A DNA stretch of 64,000 nt from Noviluteimonas sp052115395 (GTDB taxonomy: Bacteria > Pseudomonadota > Gammaproteobacteria > Xanthomonadales > Xanthomonadaceae), in NCBI GenBank assembly GCA_052115395.1, contig JBFRGO010000002.1; one strand, given 5' to 3'. Below are positions 8,381 to 16,509 of this stretch, one piece after another. The notes below the pieces were generated by a model. That model was given only the letters and a program-made list of their open reading frames with translations, was not told where the DNA came from and ran no database searches. Numbering within the stretch: the first letter of the stretch is position 1; every line of letters starts with the position of its first letter. The translations under genes were made by a program, and so were the position numbers.

Positions 8381-10762
8381 TCAGAACGGCAGCACGAGGT
8401 CCGGCCGCACCGCGAGCAGCTGTTCGCGGAAAGCGGCCTGGATGCGCGCAAGCGCTTCCTTGTTGTCGCCGTCGAAACGCATCACCAGCACCGGCGTGGT
8501 GTTCGACGCACGCACCAGGCCCCAGCCATCCGGCCAATCGGCGCGCAGGCCGTCGATCGACGACAGGCGCCCGCCTTCGAACTTCGCCTTCGCCTTGAAC
8601 AGGTCGACGAACGAATGCGGATCGTCGTTCGGCGCGGGCACCTTGATCTCGGGCGTCGACACGCCATCGGGCAACGCGTCGAGCACTTCGCTCGGCGAGG
8701 TGCTGCGGCTGGCGAGGATCTCGAGCAGGCGCGCGGCGGCGTAGATGCCGTCGTCGAACCCGAACCAGCGTTCCTTGAAGAAGAAGTGGCCGCTCATCTC
8801 GCCCGCGAGCTCGGCGTCGGTCTCGCGCATCTTGGCCTTGATCAGCGAATGGCCGGTCTTCCACATCAGCGGGCTGCCGCCATGGCGCAGGATCTGGCCC
8901 GGCAGGCGACCGGTGCACTTCACGTCGTAGACGATGACCGCGCCGGGGTTGCGTTCGAGCACGTCGGCCGCGAACAGCATCAGCAGGCGATCGGGGAAGA
9001 TGTTGTGCCCGTCCTTGGTCACCACGCCGAGGCGGTCACCGTCGCCGTCGAAGGCCACGCCGATGTCGGCGCCCAGGCGCTTGACCATCTTCACGAGGTC
9101 TTCGAGGTTGTGCGCCTCGCTCGGATCGGGATGGTGGTTGGGGAAGGTGCCGTCGACTTCGCAGTACAGCGGCGTGACTTCCGCGCCGATGGCGGACAGG
9201 ACCTGCGGCGCGATCGCGCCGGCGACGCCGTTGCCCGCGTCGACGACCACCTTCAGGCGGCGGTCGAGCTGCACGTCGGCGGAAATGCGGTCGATGTATT
9301 CCTTCGAGACGTCGCGCTGCTGCACGTTGCCCGGCGTGGGCGCTTCGTGCAGGCGATCCTCGGCGATGCGCGCGTACAGATCTTCGATCGCCTTGCCCGA
9401 CAGCGTTTCGCCGCCGACGACGATCTTGAACCCGTTGTAGTCCGGCGGATTGTGGCTGCCGGTGACCGCGACGCAGCACCCGGTGCGCAGTTGGTAGGCC
9501 GCGAAATACACGACCGGCGTCGCCGCCAGGCCGATGTCGACCACGTTACGGCCGGTCTTGCGCAGGCCGCGAACGAGACCGTCGATCATGTCGGGGCCCG
9601 ACAGGCGGCCGTCGCGGCCGACGATGATGTCGTGCAGGCCGCGCTCGGTCATCAGCGAACCGATCGCTTGGCCGATCAATTCGGCGACGCTCGTGTCGAG
9701 CGTCTTCCCGACGATGCCGCGGATGTCGTACGCGCGGAAGATCGACTTGTCGATGAGCACGCGGCCGGCGGGCGCCGGCGCGGTGGGTTCGGCGATGCGC
9801 GGCGCGATGGCTTCCTCCGGCGCCGTCACCGGGGCGATGACGACCGGCGCGGCCACCGGCGCCGCGGCGGGCGCACCGGACTGCATCTGCGCCAGCGTGG
9901 GTGCGTCGGCCTGGTGTTCGTCTTCGACCGCGACCGTGGGCTTGCGAGCGGCACGCAGCGCGAGCCAGCCGAACACCGCGAACAGCAGCGCCGCGATCCA
10001 GCACGGCAACGCGCCGAGCCCGAACGGCGCCTTGCCGGCATCCGGCAGGCCGGCGGCGATGCGCCAGCTCGTGCCCTTCACCGGGGTGGCGAGTACTTCG
10101 GCGCCGTTGGCGAGTTCCTTGTCGCCGTGCTCGGCGACGCTGTAGCTCCCCTGGCGCAGCGCGAGGTAACTGTCGTCGTCGACGGAAGCGCGCGTGATCG
10201 GGCCAGCCGCGCGATCCAGCGGCAGGCGCACATACGCGACGCCGACACGCACCGGCCCGTTGTGCGCGGGCGCGGCGACGGCCAGGCGCGGGCCGCCGCC
10301 GTCGCGGACGATCGCGGCGACCGCCTTGTTCTCCGCGATCGCCGTCTCGGCGGCGCCGAGCTTGCCGTAACCCAGCTTGGGCAACGCGCCGTATTGCGAT
10401 TCGAACCCGTCGGCGAAAATCTCGGCCGACTCCGCGCCCGCCCATCCCTGCTTCAGCGCGGCGGCGGCGCCGGGAAGGTTGCCCTGCGCAAGCGCGGCCT
10501 GCACGGCGGGGGTCTTCAGGCGCGTATCGAGTTCGGCCAATTGTTTCGTGACCGACGCGGAAATCTCCCGGGCGGCGAAGTCGCGCGCCTGGGTCAGCGT
10601 CGACGCGCGGTTTTCGGCGCGGAATTGCACCCACCCGCTCCACGCCAGCCACAATGCGACCAGGCCGCAAAGCACGGCCACGACCGGCATGAACGGCTTG
10701 AGCGCGCCGCCCGGAATGCCGAGTTTGCTCTTCGCCGGTGCGGCGCTGTCTTGTTCCGTCAT
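8381..10762 (-). CDS. Membrane-anchored phosphomannomutase/phosphoglucomutase
   Basis: Interconverts sugar 6- and 1-phosphates (mannose or glucose), supplying sugar nucleotides for LPS and exopolysaccharide. The protein has 793 residues, whereas soluble AlgC/XanA enzymes have about 450-465. The catalytic part spans about 338-793 and is complete: phosphoserine loop TGSHNPP (Ser436), metal loop DGDGDR, sugar-binding GEMSGH, and a C-terminal phosphate-binding RASNTTP segment. In front of it are a membrane helix (22-44), a periplasmic-type domain of about 200 residues, a second helix (251-270) and an Ala/Pro linker (280-332). The start ATG 10762 follows a GGGGGA stretch. It sits 17 bp behind dut at the end of the coaC-coaB-dut unit. 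The N-terminal domain is not identified and might sense or localise. Confidence 0.92.
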   Translation of the reverse strand: MTEQDSAAPAKSKLGIPGGALKPFMPVVAVLCGLVALWLAWSGWVQFRAENRASTLTQARDFAAREISASVTKQLAELDTRLKTPAVQAALAQGNLPGAAAALKQGWAGAESAEIFADGFESQYGALPKLGYGKLGAAETAIAENKAVAAIVRDGGGPRLAVAAPAHNGPVRVGVAYVRLPLDRAAGPITRASVDDDSYLALRQGSYSVAEHGDKELANGAEVLATPVKGTSWRIAAGLPDAGKAPFGLGALPCWIAALLFAVFGWLALRAARKPTVAVEDEHQADAPTLAQMQSGAPAAAPVAAPVVIAPVTAPEEAIAPRIAEPTAPAPAGRVLIDKSIFRAYDIRGIVGKTLDTSVAELIGQAIGSLMTERGLHDIIVGRDGRLSGPDMIDGLVRGLRKTGRNVVDIGLAATPVVYFAAYQLRTGCCVAVTGSHNPPDYNGFKIVVGGETLSGKAIEDLYARIAEDRLHEAPTPGNVQQRDVSKEYIDRISADVQLDRRLKVVVDAGNGVAGAIAPQVLSAIGAEVTPLYCEVDGTFPNHHPDPSEAHNLEDLVKMVKRLGADIGVAFDGDGDRLGVVTKDGHNIFPDRLLMLFAADVLERNPGAVIVYDVKCTGRLPGQILRHGGSPLMWKTGHSLIKAKMRETDAELAGEMSGHFFFKERWFGFDDGIYAAARLLEILASRSTSPSEVLDALPDGVSTPEIKVPAPNDDPHSFVDLFKAKAKFEGGRLSSIDGLRADWPDGWGLVRASNTTPVLVMRFDGDNKEALARIQAAFREQLLAVRPDLVLPF

Positions 10763-10779
10763 TCCTGAAAATCCCCCGG

Positions 10780-11241
10780 TTAACGCACGCCGGTATGGCC
10801 GAAGCCACCGCTGCCGCGCGCGCTTTCTTCGAAAGTATCCACTACCTGCAACGTCGCGCGCACGATCGGCAACACCACCAGTTGCGCGATCCGGTCGCCC
10901 GGCGAAATCGTGAAGGCCTCGCGGCCCCGGTTCCAGGTGCTGATCATCAGCGGGCCCTGGTAGTCGGCGTCGATCAGGCCGGTGCCGTTGCCCAGCACGA
11001 TCCCGTGCCGGTGGCCCAGCCCCGAGCGCGGCAGGATCACCGCGCAGAGCGTGGGATCGGCCAGGTGGATCGCCAACCCCGAGGGAATCAGCGCCGTCTC
11101 TCCCGCTTCCAGCAGCAACGGGGCCTCCAGCGCCGCGCGCAAATCCAGGCCCGCGCTGTGTTCGGTCGCGTAGGCCGGCATCGGCCATTCGTCGCCGAAG
11201 CGTGGGTCCAGCACCTTCACTTCGAGCACCTTGTGCGTCAT
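10780..11241 (-). CDS. dut: Deoxyuridine triphosphatase (dUTPase)
   Basis: Hydrolyses dUTP to dUMP and pyrophosphate, keeping uracil out of DNA and feeding thymidylate synthesis. The 153-residue product has all five trimeric dUTPase motifs: AGLDLRA, PRSGLG, GLIDADYQGP with the catalytic Asp, RIAQLVV, and the C-terminal GSGGFGHTG P-loop-like arm. ATG 11241 overlaps the coaB stop as ATGA, so translation is coupled. The order coaBC-dut-algC/xanA-type mutase is a familiar one in Pseudomonas and xanthomonads. Confidence 0.97.
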   Translation of the reverse strand: MTHKVLEVKVLDPRFGDEWPMPAYATEHSAGLDLRAALEAPLLLEAGETALIPSGLAIHLADPTLCAVILPRSGLGHRHGIVLGNGTGLIDADYQGPLMISTWNRGREAFTISPGDRIAQLVVLPIVRATLQVVDTFEESARGSGGFGHTGVR

Positions 11242-11906
11242 GCGGGCAATCGCTCCTCCACCAGATCCAGCAGGGCATCGGCGAGCGCAATCTTCGGCGC
11301 GGGGCCGAGCGTGCGTTCGCCGAGGGTTCCGTTCGTGTCGCGCCAGTAGATCGACAGCGCATTGTCGTCGCTCTCGAATCCGCTGCCGGCCTGGCCGACG
11401 CGGTTGGCGGCGATGAGGTCGATGCGCTTGGCGTCGAGTTTGCCTTGTGCGTATGTGGCGAGCGCGTCTGTTTCGGCGGCGAAGCCGACAACCATGCGCG
11501 GGCGGCGCGGATCGCGCGCGACGTCGGCGAGGATGTCGGGGGTGCGCACCAGCCGCAGCGTCAGCACGTCTTCGCCGGGGCGTTTCTTGATTTTCGAAGG
11601 CGCCAGGTGTTCGGGCGTGAAATCCGCGACGGCGGCCGCGCCCACGTAGAGATCCGCCGGAAGCGCGTCGAGCACGGCCGCATGCATCTGCGCGGCCGAA
11701 CGCACGTCGATGCGCGCCACGCCTTCGGGCGTGGGCAGATGCACGGGACCTGCGACGAGCACGGTGTGCGCGCCGCGTCGCGCGGCCGCGGCGGCGATGG
11801 CGAATCCCATCTTCCCGCTGCTGCGGTTGCCGAGGAACCGGACCGGATCCAGGTCCTCGTAGGTCGGTCCCGCGCTGACGACGACGCGGAGGCCGGCAAG
11901 GCTCAA
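11238..11906 (-). CDS. coaB: Phosphopantothenate--cysteine ligase (CoaB part, separate frame)
   Basis: The second half of what is normally the bifunctional CoaBC protein. It joins 4'-phosphopantothenate to cysteine in coenzyme A synthesis. This frame reads LSLAGLRVVVSAGPTYE onward and contains the CoaB landmarks DPVRFLGNRSSGKMG, KIKK and IAANRVG. It is in a different frame from the CoaC half. The only plausible start is TTG at 11906, written TTGA with the coaC stop, with GAGGG 8 nt upstream. That would give 222 residues made by translational coupling. The alternative is a one-base frameshift (mutation or sequencing error) in a fused gene. Family-wide fusion in Gammaproteobacteria favours a frameshift; the usable TTG and Shine-Dalgarno favour two working polypeptides. 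Confidence 0.8.
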   Translation of the reverse strand: MSLAGLRVVVSAGPTYEDLDPVRFLGNRSSGKMGFAIAAAAARRGAHTVLVAGPVHLPTPEGVARIDVRSAAQMHAAVLDALPADLYVGAAAVADFTPEHLAPSKIKKRPGEDVLTLRLVRTPDILADVARDPRRPRMVVGFAAETDALATYAQGKLDAKRIDLIAANRVGQAGSGFESDDNALSIYWRDTNGTLGERTLGPAPKIALADALLDLVEERLPA

Positions 11907-12466
11907 GCGGTCGCCCTCGCGAGCGCGGCGACGATGTCCAGCGGCTCGACCATGCGGCCGGGGCCGGATTCGCCTTCGGCCAGCGGGCCTTCGGCGGGCC
12001 CGACGATGTGGGCGCCGCGTTCGCGCAGCAGCGCGACATTCGCTTGCGTCGCCGCGTGCAGCCACATGCGGTGGTTCATCGCCGGGCACAGCGTGATCGG
12101 CGCGGTCGTGGCCAGGCACAGCGTGCTGACCAGGTCGTCGGCGAATCCGTGCGCAAGTTTGGCGAGCGTGTTGGCGGTGGCGGGGGCGACGAGGATGGCG
12201 TCGGCCCAGCGCGCGAGTTCGATGTGGCCCATGGCCTGTTCGGCGGCGGCGTCCCAAAGCGAGGTGCGCACGGGCAGGCCCGACAAGGCCTGGAAGGTCT
12301 GGGCGCCGACGAAGCGCTGGGCGTTCTCGGTCATCGCGACCTGTACGGTCGCGCCAGCGTCGCGCAGGCGGCGGACGAGGTCGGCGGCCTTGTACGCGGC
12401 GATGCCGCCGCAGACGCAGAGCAGCACCTTCCGGCCATGCAGGGCGGCGACGGGTTCGGCCTTCAT
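11903..12466 (-). CDS. coaC: Phosphopantothenoylcysteine decarboxylase (CoaC part, separate frame)
   Basis: The first half of the usual CoaBC fusion. It is a flavin enzyme decarboxylating phosphopantothenoylcysteine to phosphopantetheine. The 187 residues include the N-terminal LCVCGGIAAYKAADLVRRL, the active-site His segment HIELARWADAILVAPATANT, and the substrate-binding PAMNHRMW motif containing the conserved Asn. The frame stops with TGA at 11905-11903 right after ALARATA, at the point where fused proteins continue into CoaB. ATG 12466 is chosen over the frame start at 12550 from family alignment. It is divergent from radC across a 98-bp gap. Confidence 0.88.
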   Translation of the reverse strand: MKAEPVAALHGRKVLLCVCGGIAAYKAADLVRRLRDAGATVQVAMTENAQRFVGAQTFQALSGLPVRTSLWDAAAEQAMGHIELARWADAILVAPATANTLAKLAHGFADDLVSTLCLATTAPITLCPAMNHRMWLHAATQANVALLRERGAHIVGPAEGPLAEGESGPGRMVEPLDIVAALARATA

Positions 12467-12564
12467 CGGTCGGAAAACCCCCACGGCGGAATAGGCATCC
12501 AGCTTACCCGAACCCCTCCATTCCCCCGATACACCCCCGCCCGCCCGCACGACACGCTGTGGCC

Positions 12565-13251
12565 ATGCGCATCCGCGACTGGCCCTCCCTCGAACGCCCC
12601 CGCGAAAAACTCGCCGCCCACGGCGCCCGTGTCCTGTCGGACGCCGAGTTGCTCGCCATCTTCATCGGCTCGGGCCTGCGCGGCCAGGACGCCGTGACCA
12701 CGGCGCGCCACCTGCTGAATACGCAGGGCTCGCTGCGCGCCCTGCTCGACCATCCGCTGCCCCTGATGGAACAGCTCAAAGGCATCGGCCGCGCGCGTGC
12801 ATGCCTGCTGCTTGCCGCGCTGGAGCTCGGCCACCGCCACTACGCCACCACGCTCGAGCCCGGCGATCCCATGTCCGGGCCGGGCGTGGTCGGCGAGTTC
12901 TTCCACCGGCGGTTGCGCGATCACCGCGCAGAAGTCTTCGCCGTGATGTTCCTCGATACGCGGCTGCGGATGATCGCCTTCGAGGAACTCTTCCACGGCA
13001 CCGTGGACCAGGCGGACATCTACCCGCGCGAGATCGCCAAGCGCGCGCTCGCCCTCAATGCCGCGGCCGTGGTGGTCGGCCACAACCACCCCAGCGGCAC
13101 GCCCGAGCCGAGCAACGACGATCGCAAGACCACCCTGGAGATGCGCAACTCGCTGCGGCTGCTCGGCATCCGCCTGCTCGACCACGTGATCGTCGGCGAA
13201 GGCCCGCCCCTGTCGATGGCCGCACGAGGGCTCTTCTCATGCGTGCCGTAG
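12565..13251 (+). CDS. radC: RadC-family JAMM protein
   Basis: Cellular role uncertain; the historical DNA-repair name is not supported by biochemistry in E. coli. The 228-residue protein has the N-terminal UPF0758 region (WPSLERPREKL) and a helix-hairpin-helix-like stretch (LKGIGRARA, 71-79). The C-terminal JAMM metalloprotease-like domain carries HNHPSG, followed by PEPSNDD (H173, H175, D186), so the zinc site is intact. ATG 12565 is preferred, but GTG at 12559 is in frame and equally placed; neither has a strong ribosome binding site. Its stop lies just before argS. Confidence 0.94.
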   Translation: MRIRDWPSLERPREKLAAHGARVLSDAELLAIFIGSGLRGQDAVTTARHLLNTQGSLRALLDHPLPLMEQLKGIGRARACLLLAALELGHRHYATTLEPGDPMSGPGVVGEFFHRRLRDHRAEVFAVMFLDTRLRMIAFEELFHGTVDQADIYPREIAKRALALNAAAVVVGHNHPSGTPEPSNDDRKTTLEMRNSLRLLGIRLLDHVIVGEGPPLSMAARGLFSCVP

Positions 13252-13287
13252 ACTATGCGGCCGTCGTTTCGGCCTTCGGCAACCGTC

Positions 13288-14976
13288 GTGAAAGCTTCCA
13301 TCAACGCCCTCGTCGACCAGGGCATCGCCGCGCTGCGCAGCGCCGGCACGCTCCCGCAGGATCTCGACATCCCGGCCTTCGTGGTCGAGCGTCCGAACCA
13401 GCGCGCGCACGGCGATTTCTCCACCAACGCCGCGATGGTCCTGGCCAAGGCCGCGCGCACCAACCCGCGCGCGCTCGCGCAGGCCCTGGTGGCCGCGTTG
13501 CCTGCCTCCGACGATGTCGCCAAGGTCGAAATCGCCGGCCCGGGCTTCATCAACTTCCACTTGGCGCCGGCCGCCTACGGGCGCGAGTTGCGCGAGGTCA
13601 TCGCGCGCGGTTCGGCCTACGGCCACAACACCAGCGGTGCTGGCCGCACGGTCGGCGTGGAATATGTATCCGCCAATCCGACGGGCCCGCTGCACGTCGG
13701 CCACGGCCGCGCGGCGGCGATCGGCGATTGCATCGCGCGCGTGCTGGCCGCCAACGGTTGGCGCGTGATGCGCGAGTTCTACTACAACGACGCCGGCGCG
13801 CAGATCGACAACCTCGCCAAGTCGGTGCAGGCGCGCGCGCTCGGCAAGACGCCGGACGATCCGTCGTGGCCGGAGGATGGCTACCGCGGCGAATACATCG
13901 TCGATGTCGCCAACGCCTACCTGCGCGGGGACACGGTCGAGTTCGAAGACCACATCGTCCATGCCGCGAAGGATCCGAACGACCTGGACGCCGTCCGCCA
14001 GTTCGCCGTCGCCTGGTTGCGCCGCGAACAGAACGCCGACCTCGCCGCCTACGGCGTGTCCTTCGACGTCTATTTCCTGGAATCCTCGCTCTACACGCAG
14101 GGCAAGGTGGAGGAAACCGTTCGCGAGCTGGTCGCCCACGGCCACACCTACGAGGAAGGCGGCGCGCTGTGGCTGCGTACGACCGACTTCGGCGACGACA
14201 AAGACCGCGTCATGCGGAAGTCGGATGGCACCTACACCTACTTCCTGCCGGACGTCGCCTATCACCGCTCCAAATGGCAGCGGGGGTACGAGCGCGCGAT
14301 CACCGAGCTGGGCGCGGACCACCACGGTTCGCTGGCGCGCGTGGTCGCCGGCCTGCAGGCGCTGGATTGCGGCATTCCGAAGAACTGGCCGGAGTACGTG
14401 CTGCACCAGATGGTCACCGTCATGCGCGGCGGCCAGGAAGTGAAGCTCTCCAAGCGCGCGGGCAGCTACCTCACGCTGCGCGACCTGATCGAGGAAGCCG
14501 GGCGCGATGCCACGCGCTGGTTCCTGATCGCGCGCAAGCCCGATTCGCAGCTCACCTTCGACATCGACCTGGCGCGTTCGCAAAGCAACGACAACCCCGT
14601 CTTCTACGTGCAGTACGCCCACGCCCGCGTATGCAGCCTGCTGCGCCAGGCCGCGGAGAAGGGCTTCACCGTCGATCTGTCGAACGGCTTGCGCCACGTG
14701 GACACGCTGTCCGATGAACAGGCGCAGGCCTTGCTGGTCGAGCTCTCGCGCTTCCCGGAAGTCGTCGAAGCGGCCGCGGTGACGCTCGAGCCGCACGCCG
14801 TCGCGCAATACCTGCGTGAATTGGCGAATGCCTTCCATGTCTGGTACCACGCGCAGCCCATCCTGGTGGATGATGCGAACCAGCGCGACGCGCGTCTTGC
14901 GCTGAGCGTCGGCACCGGCCAGGTGCTGAAGAACGGTTTGGATTTGCTGGGCGTATCGGCCCCGGAGAAGATGTGA
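13288..14976 (+). CDS. argS: Arginine--tRNA ligase
   Basis: Charges tRNA-Arg. With GTG 13288 the product has 562 residues, a normal length. The N-terminal Add-1 domain (about 1-115) is followed by the class I core with the HIGH-like HVGHGR motif in NPTGPLHVGHGR. The second signature is degenerate (KLSKRAGS), as in most bacterial ArgRS. The anticodon-binding DALR domain covers the last 120 residues. GTG is favoured because VKASINAL matches related N-termini; an in-frame ATG at 13255 would add 11 residues. Neither has a clear Shine-Dalgarno. The stop overlaps the next start as TGATG. Confidence 0.96.
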   Translation: MKASINALVDQGIAALRSAGTLPQDLDIPAFVVERPNQRAHGDFSTNAAMVLAKAARTNPRALAQALVAALPASDDVAKVEIAGPGFINFHLAPAAYGRELREVIARGSAYGHNTSGAGRTVGVEYVSANPTGPLHVGHGRAAAIGDCIARVLAANGWRVMREFYYNDAGAQIDNLAKSVQARALGKTPDDPSWPEDGYRGEYIVDVANAYLRGDTVEFEDHIVHAAKDPNDLDAVRQFAVAWLRREQNADLAAYGVSFDVYFLESSLYTQGKVEETVRELVAHGHTYEEGGALWLRTTDFGDDKDRVMRKSDGTYTYFLPDVAYHRSKWQRGYERAITELGADHHGSLARVVAGLQALDCGIPKNWPEYVLHQMVTVMRGGQEVKLSKRAGSYLTLRDLIEEAGRDATRWFLIARKPDSQLTFDIDLARSQSNDNPVFYVQYAHARVCSLLRQAAEKGFTVDLSNGLRHVDTLSDEQAQALLVELSRFPEVVEAAAVTLEPHAVAQYLRELANAFHVWYHAQPILVDDANQRDARLALSVGTGQVLKNGLDLLGVSAPEKM

Positions 14977-15737
14977 TGGCGGCACGACGCGGGAAGTCGC
15001 AGGCGAAGCGCAACGGGGGCGATTCCAACCCCGCCTGGATCTGGTTGTTCGCGGGCCTGGCGCTCGGCATCGCGCTGATCGTCGGCGTGCCCAAGTTGTG
15101 GCCGAAGGGCGACGGCGACGGTTTCTTCCGTCCGAAACCCAATCCCGATGCGCAGCCCAAGTCCACGGTCAGCGCCGACGAGGACGATGCGATCGTCCCG
15201 GAGCCCGCGCCTGCGGCGGCCAAGGCCGACAAGCCGAAGGAAACGCAGTACGACTTCTACACGCTGCTGCCGTCCAACGAAGTGCCGCTCTCCGACGCCG
15301 AACTGGCGGAAACCGAGCGCGCCGAAGCCGCGCGCGGCGCCGCCGCCGAAAAGCAGCAGGCCGCCGCGAACCCCGATGCCGCCGACATCGCGCACCCGGT
15401 GGTCGCGACCAACGCCGTGGTGACCAATGCCGGCGCCGCGTCCAACACGCAGGCGCCGACCGCGACCGCCGCATCGGCCGCCAAGTCCGAACCCAAGGAC
15501 GACGGCACGCGCTACCTGCTGCAGGCCGGCGCGTTCCAGGCCAGCGGCGATGCCGAAGCGGTGAAGGCGAAGATCGCGATGCTGGGGCTCAGCGCGCGCG
15601 TGGAATCGGCGCAGATGGCCGACAAGACCGTCTATCGCGTGCGCATGGGGCCGTACGGCAGCGCGTCCGAACTCGCCGACGCCAAGCGCCGCCTCAGCGG
15701 CGGCGGCTTGCCGGCGATGGCGATCAAGGCGCGTTGA
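14976..15737 (+). CDS. SPOR-domain membrane protein
   Basis: An FtsN-like architecture in 253 residues. There is a short basic cytoplasmic tail, one membrane helix (about 21-38, IWLFAGLALGIALIV), a long Ala/Pro/Lys-rich periplasmic spacer (about 45-170) and a C-terminal SPOR domain (about 178-253; YLLQAGAFQ, YRVRMGPYG). SPOR domains bind glycan strands stripped of stem peptides at the division septum. The gene overlaps argS by one base (TGATG). The argS-SPOR order is common in this family and in pseudomonads, where the product is annotated as an FtsN-like or cell-division protein. It could be FtsN itself or another SPOR paralogue. Confidence 0.9.
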   Translation: MAARRGKSQAKRNGGDSNPAWIWLFAGLALGIALIVGVPKLWPKGDGDGFFRPKPNPDAQPKSTVSADEDDAIVPEPAPAAAKADKPKETQYDFYTLLPSNEVPLSDAELAETERAEAARGAAAEKQQAAANPDAADIAHPVVATNAVVTNAGAASNTQAPTATAASAAKSEPKDDGTRYLLQAGAFQASGDAEAVKAKIAMLGLSARVESAQMADKTVYRVRMGPYGSASELADAKRRLSGGGLPAMAIKAR

Positions 15738-15750
15738 TCGCGCGCCCCCG

Positions 15751-16509
15751 ATGACGACCACGCCCCGCACCGCGTTCATCACCGGCGCCACTTCCGGTTT
15801 CGGCGCCGCGGCCGCGAAGCGCTTCGTCGCCGGCGGCTGGAATGTCGTCGCCACCGGCCGACGCGCCGACCGCCTGCAGTCGCTCGTCGACGCCCTCGGC
15901 GCCGATCGCGTGCATCCGGCCGTCTTCGATGTGCGCGACGAAGCCGCGATGCGCGCCGCACTCGACGCCATCCCGGCGCACTTCAACACCATCGACCTGC
16001 TGGTGAACAACGCCGGCCTCGCGCAGGGCACCTTGCCCGCGCAGAAAGCCGACCTCTCCGATTGGCAGACGATGATCGACACCAACGTGCGCGCGCTTGT
16101 CGTGCTCACGCACGCGTTGTTGCCGTCGCTGATCGAACGCAAGGGCGCGATCGTCAACGTCAGCTCGACGGCCGCGACCTATCCGTATGCCGGCGGCAAC
16201 GTCTACGGCGGCACGAAGGCCTTCGTTTCGCAATTCTCGCTCGGCCTGCGCGCCGACCTGCATGGCACCGGCGTGCGCGTCACCGCGCTGGAGCCGGGCA
16301 TGGCCGAAACCGAATTCACCCTCGTGCGCACGCACGGCGACCAGGCCGCGTCGGATGCGCTCTACAAGGGCGCGCACCCGATGACCGCCGAAGACATCGC
16401 CGAAACATTGTGGTGGGTGGCGAACCTGCCGCCCCACCTCAACGTCAATCGCCTGGAAATGATGCCGACGCGGCAATCCTTCGCCGGCTTCCAGATCGCC
16501 CGGGACTAA
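15751..16509 (+). CDS. ydfG: NADP-dependent 3-hydroxy acid dehydrogenase, YdfG-like SDR
   Basis: A classical short-chain dehydrogenase/reductase of 252 residues. It has the Rossmann motif TGATSGFG (10-17) with Arg-Arg-Ala-Asp near 38 (an NADP preference), the NNAG motif, the catalytic Ser in NVSSTAA, and the YGGTK Tyr/Lys pair. The C-terminal LEMMPTRQSFAGF is a YdfG hallmark. E. coli YdfG oxidises L-serine and L-allo-threonine and reduces malonic semialdehyde. The gene starts 13 bp after the SPOR gene. Its stop codon overlaps that of the convergent speA by four bases (CTAA). Confidence 0.93.
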   Translation: MTTTPRTAFITGATSGFGAAAAKRFVAGGWNVVATGRRADRLQSLVDALGADRVHPAVFDVRDEAAMRAALDAIPAHFNTIDLLVNNAGLAQGTLPAQKADLSDWQTMIDTNVRALVVLTHALLPSLIERKGAIVNVSSTAATYPYAGGNVYGGTKAFVSQFSLGLRADLHGTGVRVTALEPGMAETEFTLVRTHGDQAASDALYKGAHPMTAEDIAETLWWVANLPPHLNVNRLEMMPTRQSFAGFQIARD

